From Blastococcus sp. TF02-09 (GTDB taxonomy: Bacteria > Actinomycetota > Actinomycetes > Mycobacteriales > Geodermatophilaceae), in NCBI RefSeq assembly GCF_003319105.1, contig NZ_QOHH01000005.1, forward strand, positions 124,001 to 188,000: a stretch of DNA of 64,000 nt, read 5' to 3'. The translations under genes were made by a program, and so were the position numbers. The notes under the pieces were generated by a model. That model worked only from the letters and a program-made list of their open reading frames with translations, was not told where the DNA came from and made no database searches. Below, in pieces: positions 27,859 to 35,785 of the stretch; position 1 is the first letter of the stretch; the number at the start of each line of letters is the position of its first letter.

Positions 27859-28707
27859 TCAGCCGCAGGAGTGGTTGCGGTCGAGGTCGTCGGGCACGTA
27901 CTGGGTCAGCGTGACCCGCCCCTCCGGCACGAGCGGGGGCAGCTCGCACGCGGCCACGGCCTCGGCGAGGCTGGTCGACCCGGCCAGCCAGCTGGGCAGG
28001 CCCGCGAGCGAGCTGTCGTCGGGCACGCTCCCGACGATCTGCGCCCACTGCCGCCCCGTGGAGTAGACGCCGACGTCGGCGCCCCGCGAGTCCAGGTAGG
28101 CGGCCATGCCCTCGATCGCGGCCCGGTTGCGGGCGCGGGCGTCGTCGGACCCGTTCTGCCAGGTGTTCGACGTCTCCACGTCGAGCCACCAGGTGTAGCT
28201 CGACGCGAGGCTGGAGACCTCGGCCTCCCGCGCAGCGGGCACGAAGTAGTCCGTGACGCTGTCGCGGGCCCGCTCGTAGCCGTACCGCCAAGAGCAGGCC
28301 GGGGAGTTCTCGCCGTCGCACCGCCCGTACGGCGTCACTCCGGCCGAGGGCCAGGTGGTGACCAGGCCCCGCACCTGGCCGGGGTTGGCCGTGTTCACGT
28401 ACAGCTGGGCGGGTGGTTGCTCGCGGACCGAGCCGTTGGACTCCCAGGCCCACGCGAGCTGGTCGGCCAGACAGGGATTGGCCTTCGTCGCCACCCCGCC
28501 GTTGACCCCCACGACGGTGAAGGCGCGCTCGTCGGGCAGCTCGGCCTCGCACTGCGGGTGCGAGATGTCGACGCCGGCCGGGCTGACCGGGACGTCGGAC
28601 TCCGACGGCGCGGCGACGGCCGGCGTCTGCAGGGCGAGCACGACGGCCGCGGCGACCGGCGTCAGGGCGACGGCATGCAGCCGCCTACCCCATCCCCCGA
28701 TGCGCAC
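27859..28707 (-). CDS. Secreted GH25/DUF1906-like protein
   Basis: A 282-aa exported protein: a signal peptide (LHAVALTPVAAAVVLALQTPAVAAPS, cleaved near residue 33) then a domain of TIM-barrel type. GVDISHPQCEAELP, FTVVGVNGGVATKANPCLADQL and YTWWLDVETSNTW fit the glycoside-hydrolase-like DUF1906/GH25 fold found in actinobacterial secreted proteins. The Asp-Val-Glu of WWLDVET may be the acidic site. Five or more Cys suggest disulfide bonds. A role in cell-wall remodelling is possible but not shown. The GTG start has a GGGG run directly upstream. Confidence 0.78.
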   Translation of the reverse strand: MRIGGWGRRLHAVALTPVAAAVVLALQTPAVAAPSESDVPVSPAGVDISHPQCEAELPDERAFTVVGVNGGVATKANPCLADQLAWAWESNGSVREQPPAQLYVNTANPGQVRGLVTTWPSAGVTPYGRCDGENSPACSWRYGYERARDSVTDYFVPAAREAEVSSLASSYTWWLDVETSNTWQNGSDDARARNRAAIEGMAAYLDSRGADVGVYSTGRQWAQIVGSVPDDSSLAGLPSWLAGSTSLAEAVAACELPPLVPEGRVTLTQYVPDDLDRNHSCG

Positions 28708-28746
28708 CCCCTGACGGTACCGGGCGCGGCCACCGGAGTGGTGCTC

Positions 28747-29556
28747 TCAGACGGCCTGGCAGGTCGGGCACCAGTGCAGGTTGCGGCCGACCATGACCTC
28801 GGTGCGGACCTCGGTGCCGCAGATCCGGCACGGCAGGCCGGTGCGCCGGTAGACGTAGTGGGCGTCCTCCCGGCGGATCGCGCCGCTGCGGCGGGTGCGG
28901 TCCTCGGGCCGGGTGGTGACGATGCGGCCCATGCGGACGCCGGCCTTCATGAGCGTGACCAGGTCGGCCCACAGCTGGGCCCAGAGCGCCTCGTCGACGG
29001 CACGGCCGGGGCGGAACGGGGAGACCCGGTGGCGGAACAGGATCTCGGCCCGGTAGACGTTGCCGACGCCGGCGAGCACGGACTGGTCCATGAGCAGCGC
29101 ACCGATGGCGGTGCGGCTGGCCGCGATGCGGCGGAGGGCCCGGCCGCCGTCGGCCCGCGGGCGCAGCGGGTCGGGGCCGAGCCGGTCGAGGATCGCGGCC
29201 ACCTCGGGCTCGGGCAGCACCTCGCAGGCGGTGGGTCCGCGCAGGTCGGTCCACACCCCGAGGCCGTCGGGCCCCGCCGCCTCCCACCGCATGCGCAGGG
29301 CGCCCTTCGCGGGCGGCGGCGTGCCGGTGCCGGTGAGGTAGGCGCCGTAGAGGCCCAGGTGCACGTGCAGGTGGTCGCTGCCGAAGCGGGCGAACAGGTG
29401 CTTGCCGTAGGAGAAGACCTCGTCGAGCACCCGGCCGTCGAGCAGGGCCGCGCCCGCGTCGAACCGGCCCTGGGGACTGGTGACGTGGACCGGGCGGCCG
29501 GCGAACAGCGCGGACTGCTCCCGCGCCAGGCGGTACAGGGTGTGGCCCTCGGGCAT
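28747..29556 (-). CDS. Endonuclease VIII/Fpg-family DNA glycosylase (Nei-like)
   Basis: A 269-aa bifunctional DNA glycosylase/AP lyase that removes oxidised bases. The N-terminal MPEGHTLYRLA supplies the catalytic Pro-Glu; the H2TH motif is in LLMDQSVLAGVGNVYRAEILF; the C-terminal zinc finger has CRIC and CPTC. The order and length match the actinobacterial Nei2/Nei1 group rather than Fpg (MutM, MPELPEV). It stands between a secreted protein and a GNAT gene with short gaps. The start ATG is fixed because the N-terminal Pro must follow Met. Confidence 0.94.
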   Translation of the reverse strand: MPEGHTLYRLAREQSALFAGRPVHVTSPQGRFDAGAALLDGRVLDEVFSYGKHLFARFGSDHLHVHLGLYGAYLTGTGTPPPAKGALRMRWEAAGPDGLGVWTDLRGPTACEVLPEPEVAAILDRLGPDPLRPRADGGRALRRIAASRTAIGALLMDQSVLAGVGNVYRAEILFRHRVSPFRPGRAVDEALWAQLWADLVTLMKAGVRMGRIVTTRPEDRTRRSGAIRREDAHYVYRRTGLPCRICGTEVRTEVMVGRNLHWCPTCQAV

Positions 29557-29590
29557 CCGGGCAGCGTAGGTGGCGCGCCCGGGCGGCGCC

Positions 29591-29911
29591 TCAGCGGTCG
29601 GCGGTCTCCAGGCCGAAGTGCGGCCGGTCGTCGACGGCGACGAGGTCGAGGAACTGCGGGTTCTGGAGGATGTGCCGGCGCACGAAGGAGCAGTACGGCA
29701 GCACGGTGAGGCCGCGCTCGCGGGCCGCGTTGAGGACGCCCTCGACGAGCGCGGTGCCGATGCCCCGACCGCCCATGGAGGGGTCGACCTCGGTGTGCGG
29801 GAGCGTCATCTGGCCGTTGTCGACGTGGTAGCTCGCGAGCCCCACGACGCGCTCGCCCAGCCGGATCTCGAACCGTCCCCGCTCGGGGACGTCGACCACC
29901 GAGGTCTCCAT
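29591..29911 (-). CDS. GNAT-like acetyltransferase, YjdJ/COG2388 type
   Basis: A 106-aa mini-acetyltransferase. FEIRLGERVVGLASYHVDNGQMTLPHTEVDPSMGGRGIGTALVEGVL shows the beta-hairpin and the acetyl-CoA loop GGRGIGTALVEG; LPYCSFVRRHILQNP is the family's closing segment. Such small GNATs (CoA-binding, human GNAT-like NATD1 relatives) have unknown targets. I chose ATG 29911 with AAGGTGG upstream; GTG 29920 adds three residues. Confidence 0.85.
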   Translation of the reverse strand: METSVVDVPERGRFEIRLGERVVGLASYHVDNGQMTLPHTEVDPSMGGRGIGTALVEGVLNAARERGLTVLPYCSFVRRHILQNPQFLDLVAVDDRPHFGLETADR

Positions 29912-30044
29912 CGCATCCACCTTCCGTCGCTCCGGCGCCGTTGCCGGGGCCCGACGTGTGCCCCAGACCGTAACGCCTGGGAAGCGGTTCGTCTCTCTTC
30001 GATATCACGACTCGGGTGGGGCGGGGGTTCCCACGGCCACCGGA

Positions 30045-30050
30045 TAGCCT
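30045..30050 (+). promoter_or_regulatory. Candidate -10 box of tRNA-Arg
   Basis: TAGCCT fits the TANNNT pattern 36 bases before the tRNA. No convincing -35 box is seen, so this is weak. Confidence 0.25.
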
Positions 30051-30086
30051 CTGCGACGCGGTCCCGGACGCGCCTGGCGCGCCGCG

Positions 30087-30159
30087 GCCCCCGTAGCTCA
30101 GGGGATAGAGCATCGGTTTCCTAAACCGTGTGTCGCAGGTTCGAATCCTGCCGGGGGCA
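30087..30159 (+). tRNA. tRNA-Arg (anticodon CCU)
   Basis: A 73-base cloverleaf. The acceptor stem GCCCCCG pairs with CGGGGGC plus discriminator A; D-arm GCTC/GAGC; anticodon loop TTCCTAA gives CCU, reading AGG; the T-arm is GCAGG-TTCGAAT-CCTGC. The CCA end is not encoded. The codon AGG is rare in such a GC-rich genome. One T-T mismatch tops the anticodon stem. Confidence 0.95.
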
Positions 30160-30175
30160 CCTTCAGCAGAGTCCG

Positions 30176-30188
30176 GCCGAAGGCCGCC
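30176..30188 (+). terminator. Small hairpin after tRNA-Arg
   Basis: CGGCC-GAA-GGCCG lies about 15 bases after the tRNA. It is a short stem without a T run and may serve as a weak terminator. Confidence 0.35.
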
Positions 30189-30211
30189 CGGTCCGCTCGA
30201 CCCGGCGGGGA

Positions 30212-30907
30212 TCAGCCGGTGCGCCGGGACCGCCACCACCAGACGCCTGCGCCGAGGGCGACGACGAGCAGGCCGGCGGCCGTCAGCGCGATCGTGCCGG
30301 TGTTCGACTCGTCGGCCGCCGGGTCGGCGGCGCTCTCGGTCGGCGCGGACGAGGTGGGCCCTGACCGGCTCGACGGCGCCGAGCCGGTCGGTGTGGTCGG
30401 TGCCGCCGGCACGGGGGCGGCCGCCACGGTCAGGGTGGGCGCGGGCATCTCCGGGTCCGGGGAGCCCTCGATCACCGGTTCGATCCAGGCGTCCTCGCGG
30501 CCGTCCGCGTAGCGCTGCAGCGTGGGGAAGACCAGCTCGGTGGAGTCGGCGGGCAGTTCGGCGACGGTGATCGCGTACTCGGCGTCGACGCCGGGTCCGA
30601 GCGCGGGGCCGGCGACCTCGAAGCCGTCGGCGGTCGGCGTGAGCACCCAGCCCGCGGGGCCGGTGGCGAGCGACACGCTGGTCGGGTCGATCCCGCCGGG
30701 GAGCTGGGTCCGCATGCCGACGATGCCGGAGGTGGAGGACTCCGACTCGGCCGAGAACTGGATGGTCGCGGGTCCGGTACCGGCCTGCGCCCCCTGGGCG
30801 GTCACCTCGACGTGCGCGCCGGCGGGCCCGCCCGTGCTGAGCACGATGGTGAGGGCGAGGGGAATGGCGAGGGCGGCGCGACGGCGGCCGGTGATGTCGG
30901 TGGGCAC
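30212..30907 (-). CDS. YcnI-like copper-associated protein (DUF1775)
   Basis: A 231-aa exported protein. The signal peptide ends STGGPAGA and the predicted mature N-terminus is HVEVTAQG, so a histidine becomes the first residue, as in YcnI, which binds copper(II) through that N-terminal His. The DUF1775 domain follows (about residues 27-160), then a Thr/Ser/Pro-rich linker and a C-terminal membrane helix (ALTAAGLLVVALGAGVWWW) ending WRSRRTG. It is an anchored, extracytoplasmic protein. The GTG start at 30907 begins the signal peptide. In other genomes it sits with copper genes; here none is adjacent. Confidence 0.9.
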   Translation of the reverse strand: MPTDITGRRRAALAIPLALTIVLSTGGPAGAHVEVTAQGAQAGTGPATIQFSAESESSTSGIVGMRTQLPGGIDPTSVSLATGPAGWVLTPTADGFEVAGPALGPGVDAEYAITVAELPADSTELVFPTLQRYADGREDAWIEPVIEGSPDPEMPAPTLTVAAAPVPAAPTTPTGSAPSSRSGPTSSAPTESAADPAADESNTGTIALTAAGLLVVALGAGVWWWRSRRTG

Positions 30908-31070
30908 GTGCCATTGGTCGTCCGGTGCGAGGCCCGAGTTCCCTGGGTGACGCGGTCGACTCGTGCGCCGGCTATGGCCTGGCGCCGTCCACCGCATCCG
31001 GGCGTGCCATGGTGTCCCCGCTCCGGTCCGGCTCGTCCCCACAACTGCCCGCCACGGCGAAAGAGGCATC

Positions 31071-32219
31071 GTGACCGCCACCCCCACCAGGTCCCGGCGC
31101 ACGGCTGCCGCCCTCGTCGTGCTCGCGACCTTCGCCGCCGCCGGGTGCTCGGCCGACGAGCCGGCAGACGTCGACGACGCCCCCGTGGCCCACGACTTCT
31201 CCGCGGTCCGGCCGATCGTGGAGGAGTTCGTCGCCGAGCACGACCTGGACGGCGCCGGCCTGGTCGTCGTCGACGAGGACGAGGGCATCGTCGGCGAGGA
31301 GTACTTCGGGGAGTTCGCCGCGGACCGGGTGTCGCTGGTCGCCTCGGCCTCGAAGATGGTCACGGCCGGGGTGCTCGTGCGGCTCGCCGACCAGGGCCTG
31401 CTCGACCTCGACCAGCCCATCGCCGAGTACGTCGACTGGGCGGCGGGCCAGAATCCCGAGGTCACCGTCGCCCAGCTGCTGTCGAGCAGTTCGGGGTTCG
31501 TCGGGCTGCTGCCCGATGCCACCTACGCGCCCTACATCTGCCAGTTCGTGCCGACGGCCGAGATCGAGGACTGCGCGACCACCGCCTGGACGACGCCCGA
31601 CGACGACGCCGACATCGCGGCTCCCGACACCGAGTTCCGCTACGGCGGTGTGCAGTGGCAGATCGCCGGCGCCGTCGCCGAGACGGTCTCCGGCAGGCCC
31701 TGGTCGCAGCTGATCCAGGAGACCTACGTGGAGCCGTGCGGCGTCGGGTCGATGGGCTACAGCAACCACTGGGCCGTGCTCGGCGGCGGGTTCGACTACC
31801 CGGCCGGGTTCGACGGCGACACCAGCCTGCTGCCGGAGACGGAGAACCCGCACATGGAGGGCGGGATGTACATCGACCCGGTCGACTACGCCGAGCTGCT
31901 GCTCATGCACCTGAGAGGCGGCCGGTGCGGGGACACCCAGGTCCTGGAGCCGGAGTCGGTCGAGCGGATGCACACCGACCGGATCGAGGCCTACGGCGGC
32001 GAGACGTTCACGGGCACGGGATACGGCCTGGGCTGGTGGGTGGAGCGCGACGACAGCCGGCGCATCACCGACCCCGGCGCGTACGGAGCGGTGCCGTGGC
32101 TGGACCTGGACGGCGGCTTCGGCGCCTACCTGGTGCTCGAGGCGGACGCGACGCTCGGTGCCGAGCTCGCCGGGCAGCTCTACGACCCGGTCGAGTCCGC
32201 GATGGCGGCCGATGGCTGA
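31071..32219 (+). CDS. Lipoprotein serine hydrolase (class C beta-lactamase family)
   Basis: A 382-aa protein. Its signal peptide has a lipobox, TFAAAGC, so the mature Cys is lipid-anchored outside the cell. The Ser-x-x-Lys motif is SASKMV with the nucleophile Ser near residue 98; GLLDLDQPIAEYV is the typical helix after it; the YxN equivalent is MGYSNHW. Members of this fold are beta-lactamases, DD-peptidases or esterases; specificity cannot be told. The GTG 31071 has AGAGG upstream. It is divergent from ycnI. Confidence 0.88.
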   Translation: MTATPTRSRRTAAALVVLATFAAAGCSADEPADVDDAPVAHDFSAVRPIVEEFVAEHDLDGAGLVVVDEDEGIVGEEYFGEFAADRVSLVASASKMVTAGVLVRLADQGLLDLDQPIAEYVDWAAGQNPEVTVAQLLSSSSGFVGLLPDATYAPYICQFVPTAEIEDCATTAWTTPDDDADIAAPDTEFRYGGVQWQIAGAVAETVSGRPWSQLIQETYVEPCGVGSMGYSNHWAVLGGGFDYPAGFDGDTSLLPETENPHMEGGMYIDPVDYAELLLMHLRGGRCGDTQVLEPESVERMHTDRIEAYGGETFTGTGYGLGWWVERDDSRRITDPGAYGAVPWLDLDGGFGAYLVLEADATLGAELAGQLYDPVESAMAADG

Positions 32220-32227
32220 CCCGGCGG

Positions 32228-32251
32228 AACATACCCCCACCGGGTAATGTT
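32228..32251 (+). promoter_or_regulatory. CsoR-like operator candidate
   Basis: An imperfect palindrome with core TACCC-N5-GGGTA (32232-32236 and 32242-32246), flanked by AACAT and ATGTT. It fits the shape of copper/CsoR-family operators such as ATACCC...GGGTAT. It lies 11 bases before the DUF4396 start at 32262, which supports that start rather than the upstream ATG at 32247 inside the palindrome. Which regulator binds it is not known. Confidence 0.6.
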
Positions 32252-32261
32252 CGGGGCCGTC

Positions 32262-32732
32262 ATGGAGCACTCGATGCACGGCGACCGCCCGACCGGCACC
32301 GCGCTCACCCGGCTGGCCGTCAGCGCCACACTGCACTGCCTCACCGGCTGCGCCATCGGCGAGGTGCTCGGCATGGTCATCGGCACCGCGCTCGGCTGGT
32401 CGGACGTGCAGACGATCGTCCTCGCCGTCGCGCTCGCCTTCGTCTTCGGGTACGCCCTGACCATCGGTCCCGTCATGCGCTCCGGCCTGGCGCTGTCCGC
32501 TGCCATCCCGGTGGCGCTCGCGGCGGACACCGTCTCGATCACCGTCATGGAGGTCGTCGACAACGCGGTCATGCTGCTGGTGCCCGGCGCGATGGACGCC
32601 GGCCTGGACAGCGGGCTGTTCTGGGGAGCCCTGGCGCTGGCCCTCGCCGTCGCCTTCGTCGTCACCGTCCCGGTCAACCGCTGGCTGATCGGGCGCGGCA
32701 AGGGGCACGCCGTCGTCCACCGGTTCCACTGA
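32262..32732 (+). CDS. DUF4396 membrane protein
   Basis: A 156-aa protein with four hydrophobic helices and the DUF4396 hallmarks. The N-terminal MEHSMHGDRP and LHCLTGCAIGEVLGM carry His and Cys that could bind a metal; VFGYALTIGPVM, ADTVSITVMEVVDNAVMLLVP and VVTVPVNRWLIGRGKGHAVVHRFH are typical. Relatives often sit with copper or heavy-metal genes. A CsoR-like palindrome precedes it. Function is unproven. Confidence 0.82.
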   Translation: MEHSMHGDRPTGTALTRLAVSATLHCLTGCAIGEVLGMVIGTALGWSDVQTIVLAVALAFVFGYALTIGPVMRSGLALSAAIPVALAADTVSITVMEVVDNAVMLLVPGAMDAGLDSGLFWGALALALAVAFVVTVPVNRWLIGRGKGHAVVHRFH

Positions 32733-32846
32733 ATCGGGCGACGGCGGAACGCGCCGCCGCACCCCGTCGTTGGAGTCCGGGAGTGCCGCCGGTCGGCGCA
32801 CGCACCCCCCGACGAAGCGAGCCATGAGCAGCAGTCACAGTCCCCG

Positions 32847-32884
32847 GGCCACGACTCCCTCCACCGGTGAGGGGGTGCGTGGCC
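32847..32884 (+). promoter_or_regulatory. RNA hairpin over the ribosome site of the CNNM gene
   Basis: GGCCACG (32847-32853) pairs with CGTGGCC (32878-32884), and inner CCCTC (32857-32861) pairs with GAGGG (32869-32873). The right arm contains the likely ribosome site and ends five bases before ATG 32889. It could block translation of the downstream gene until melted. Whether ions, heat or a protein does so is unknown. Confidence 0.5.
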
Positions 32885-32888
32885 GGTG

Positions 32889-34268
32889 ATGGAAGTGCTC
32901 TCCCTCCTGTTGGGCGTCCTGGTCGTCCTCGCGATCACCGCGGCGACCGGCTACTTCGTGGCCCAGGAGTTCGCCTACATGGCGGTCGACCGCTCGGCGC
33001 TGGCCGCGCGGGCCGCGGCCGGGGACGCCGCGGCCGAGCGCTCGCTGACCGTCACGCGGCGCACCTCGTTCATGCTGTCCGGCGCCCAGCTCGGCATCAC
33101 GGTCACCGGACTGCTCGTCGGTTACGTCGCCGAGCCGCTGATCGGTGAGTCGATCGGCGCGCTGCTCGGCGGCGTCGACGTGCCGACCGGGGTGGCGGTC
33201 GGCATCGGCGCGGTGCTGGCGCTGCTGTTCTCCACGTTCGTGCAGATGCTGTTCGGCGAGCTGTTCCCCAAGAACCTGGCGATCGCGCGGCCGGAGCCGG
33301 TCGCGCGCTGGCTGGCGACGTCGACGGTGCTGTACCTGACCCTCTTCGGCTGGCTGGTCCGCGTCTTCGACCAGGCGTCGAACCTGCTGCTCCGGGCGCT
33401 GCGGATCGAGCCCGTGCACGACGTCGAGCACGCCGCCACCGCCCGCGACCTCGAGCACATCCTGGAGGAGTCGCGGGAGAGCGGGGACCTGCCCGCGGAG
33501 CTCTCGATGATGCTCGACCGGATCCTCGACTTCCCGAACCGCGACGTCGAGCATGCGATGATCCCGCGGCCGCGGGTGGACACCGTGTCCACGACGGACA
33601 CGGTCGGCCGGCTGCGCGAGCTCATGGCGCACGGCCACTCCCGCTACCCGGTGCTCGACGCGGCCGACGGGGACGTCGTCGCTGTCGCGAACCTGGCCGA
33701 CCTGCTGACGACGACGGCGCGCGACGACGCGCCGGTGACCGAGGTGGCCCGCCCGTGCCTCGTCGTCTCCACCTTCACCTCGCTGCCCGACGCGCTGCGC
33801 GAGCTGACCGACTCGGGCAACCAGATGGCCTGCGTGATCGACGAGTACGGCGGCTTCGCCGGCGTGATCACGCTGGAGGACCTCGCCGAGGAGCTGGTCG
33901 GGGAGATCACCGACGAGCACGACGACGAGCACCCGACGTACCAGCCGATCGAGGGCGACGGCGTCTGGGAGATGGCCGGGGACGTGCACGTCGACGAGGT
34001 CGAGCGGGCCCTGGCCGTCGACCTGCCGCGCGGGGACTACGAGACGATCGCCGGCCTGGTCATCGCCGCGGCCGGCACGCTGCCCGAGCCGGGCACCCGC
34101 CTGACCGTCGAGCTGCCGCCGGACCCGGGTGACCTGGTGCACGCCGACGACCCCGAGCCGCGGCTGCTCAGCGTCGAGGTGCTCGACGTGGAGCGGCACG
34201 TGCCCGCGCGCGTGCGGCTGGAGCTGCCCGACGGGGCCGGCGACGTCGGCCCGGAGGCGTCCCGATGA
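32889..34268 (+). CDS. CNNM/HlyC-CorC-type membrane protein, long form
   Basis: A 459-aa member of the hemolysin C/CorC-CNNM family, linked to Mg2+/Co2+ transport. The CNNM domain of four helices comes first: FVAQEFAYMAVDRSAL, SGAQLGITVTGLLVG, VQMLFGELFPKNLAIARP. Two CBS domains follow (about 210-330) (MIPRPRVDTVSTTDT, CVIDEYGGFAGVITLEDLAEELVGEI), and then the C-terminal CorC_HlyC domain (GDGVWEMAGDVHVDEVERAL). The GTG/ATG pair at 32886/32889 lies at the foot of a hairpin. It overlaps the short paralogue by ATGA. Confidence 0.92.
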   Translation: MEVLSLLLGVLVVLAITAATGYFVAQEFAYMAVDRSALAARAAAGDAAAERSLTVTRRTSFMLSGAQLGITVTGLLVGYVAEPLIGESIGALLGGVDVPTGVAVGIGAVLALLFSTFVQMLFGELFPKNLAIARPEPVARWLATSTVLYLTLFGWLVRVFDQASNLLLRALRIEPVHDVEHAATARDLEHILEESRESGDLPAELSMMLDRILDFPNRDVEHAMIPRPRVDTVSTTDTVGRLRELMAHGHSRYPVLDAADGDVVAVANLADLLTTTARDDAPVTEVARPCLVVSTFTSLPDALRELTDSGNQMACVIDEYGGFAGVITLEDLAEELVGEITDEHDDEHPTYQPIEGDGVWEMAGDVHVDEVERALAVDLPRGDYETIAGLVIAAAGTLPEPGTRLTVELPPDPGDLVHADDPEPRLLSVEVLDVERHVPARVRLELPDGAGDVGPEASR

Positions 34269-35296
34269 GCGCGTGGGTGGTCGTCGCCGCGACCGTCGTG
34301 ATCGTGGCGCTCAGCGCGTTCTTCGTCGCCGTCGAGTTCGCCGCGCTCGCCGCCAAGCGGCACCGGCTGGAGGAGGCCGCGCCCGGCAGCCGGGCGGCCC
34401 GAGCCGCGCTGCGCAACTCCGCCGAGCTCACCGTGCTGCTGGCCGGCTCGCAGCTGGGCATCACCGCGGCCACGCTCGCCCTCGGCGCGATCAGCAAGCC
34501 CGCCGTGCACCACTGGCTGACGCCGGTCTTCGACGGCTGGGGCGTCCCGCACGTGGCCGCCGACGTCGCCGGGTTCGTCCTCGCCCTGCTGGTCGTCACG
34601 TTCATCCACCTGGTGGTGGGGGAGATGGCGCCCAAGTCGTGGGCGATCGCCCACCCCGAGCGCTCGGCCACGCTGCTCGCGCTGCCGATGCGCGCGTTCA
34701 TGGCCGTGTTCCGGCCGGTGCTGCGCGCGCTCAACGCCGCGGCGAACCGGCTGCTGCGCTGGGCCGGCGTCGAGGCGGTCGACGAGCTCGCGGTGGGTCA
34801 CAGCCCCAGCGCGCTGCGGCACCTGGTGGAGCACTCGGCCAACGTCGGGGCGCTCGACGCGTCGTTCTCCGAGCAGATCTCCGGCGTGCTGGAGCTCGAG
34901 CAGCTCACCGTCCGCGAGCTGGTCGACCCGGCGTCGGCGCTGACCTCGGTGCCGGTCGACGCCACCGCAGGGGACGTGCGCGCCGAAGCCCGGCGCACCG
35001 GCCACCTGCGCATCCTCATCCGCGACGGGGAGCGCATCGCCGGGGTGGTGCACGTCCGCGACACCCTGGCCGCCCCCGACGACGCCCCCGTGGCCGGGTT
35101 CGCCCGGCCGGTGTTCGAGCTGGCGGCCGGCACCACCGTGCACGCGGCGCTCAAGGCGATGCGCGAGTCCCGCAACCACCTCGCGCTGGTCACCGACGGG
35201 GGCGGCGTCGTCGGCGTCGTCACGCTGGCCGACGTCCTGCGCCGGCTCTTCCCGCGGGGTGAGGTGTCATCCGCCGGCTCCGCCGGGGCAGGATGA
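34265..35296 (+). CDS. CNNM-family membrane protein, short form
   Basis: A 343-aa paralogue of the preceding protein. CNNM domain: FFVAVEFAALAAKRHRL, LAGSQLGITAATLALG, VVGEMAPKSWAIAHP. One or two degenerate CBS domains follow (ELVDPASALTSVPVDATAG, RNHLALVTDGGGVVGVVTLADVLRRL). It lacks the CorC_HlyC tail. The two proteins, coupled by a 4-base overlap, may form a hetero-oligomer, as is common in actinobacteria. Confidence 0.9.
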   Translation: MSAWVVVAATVVIVALSAFFVAVEFAALAAKRHRLEEAAPGSRAARAALRNSAELTVLLAGSQLGITAATLALGAISKPAVHHWLTPVFDGWGVPHVAADVAGFVLALLVVTFIHLVVGEMAPKSWAIAHPERSATLLALPMRAFMAVFRPVLRALNAAANRLLRWAGVEAVDELAVGHSPSALRHLVEHSANVGALDASFSEQISGVLELEQLTVRELVDPASALTSVPVDATAGDVRAEARRTGHLRILIRDGERIAGVVHVRDTLAAPDDAPVAGFARPVFELAAGTTVHAALKAMRESRNHLALVTDGGGVVGVVTLADVLRRLFPRGEVSSAGSAGAG

Positions 35297-35300
35297 CCGC

Positions 35301-35747
35301 ATGAGCCAGATCGTGGTCAACGCCGAGAAGATCATCTCCGCACCCGCCGAGCAGGTGACCCGGGCGCTGGCGGACTACGAAGCGGTCCGCCCGCGGATCC
35401 TGCCCGAGCAGTTCAGCGAGTACCGCGTCGAGAACGGCGGGCACGGTGCCGGCACCGTCGTGCACTGGAGGTTCGCCGCCACCTCCAAGCGGGTCCGCGA
35501 CCAGCTCGTCGACGTGACCGAGCCCGCGCTCGGCACCCTGGTGGAGACCGACCGGAACTCCTCGATGGTCACCACCTGGACGGTGCTGGCCGAGGGCACC
35601 GGCGGCTCCACCGTGAAGGTGCGGACGACGTGGGACGGCGCCGGCGGCATCGGCGGCTTCTTCGAGCGCACCTTCGCGCCCAAGGGCCTGGGCCGGGTCT
35701 ACGTCGATCTGCTGCACCGCCTCGACGCCGAGCTCGCCGCGGTCTGA
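35301..35747 (+). CDS. SRPBCC (polyketide cyclase/START-like) protein
   Basis: A 148-aa protein with the SRPBCC helix-grip fold: VVNAEKIISAPAEQVTRALADY, GTVVHWRF, VTEPALGTLVETDRNSSMVTTWTV and the C-terminal long helix GFFERTFAPKGLGRVYVDLLHRLDAELA. Such proteins bind hydrophobic ligands; the ligand is unknown. It starts a few bases after the CNNM gene and is likely co-transcribed with it. Confidence 0.82.
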   Translation: MSQIVVNAEKIISAPAEQVTRALADYEAVRPRILPEQFSEYRVENGGHGAGTVVHWRFAATSKRVRDQLVDVTEPALGTLVETDRNSSMVTTWTVLAEGTGGSTVKVRTTWDGAGGIGGFFERTFAPKGLGRVYVDLLHRLDAELAAV

Positions 35748-35785
35748 CGCGGGCGCGCGGGCCGCTCGGCAGGGACCATGGTCGG

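Noticed and set aside
32247..32261. Upstream ATG as the start of the DUF4396 gene
   Set aside because: It sits inside the CsoR-like palindrome, and the ATG at 32262 is nearer the conserved start.
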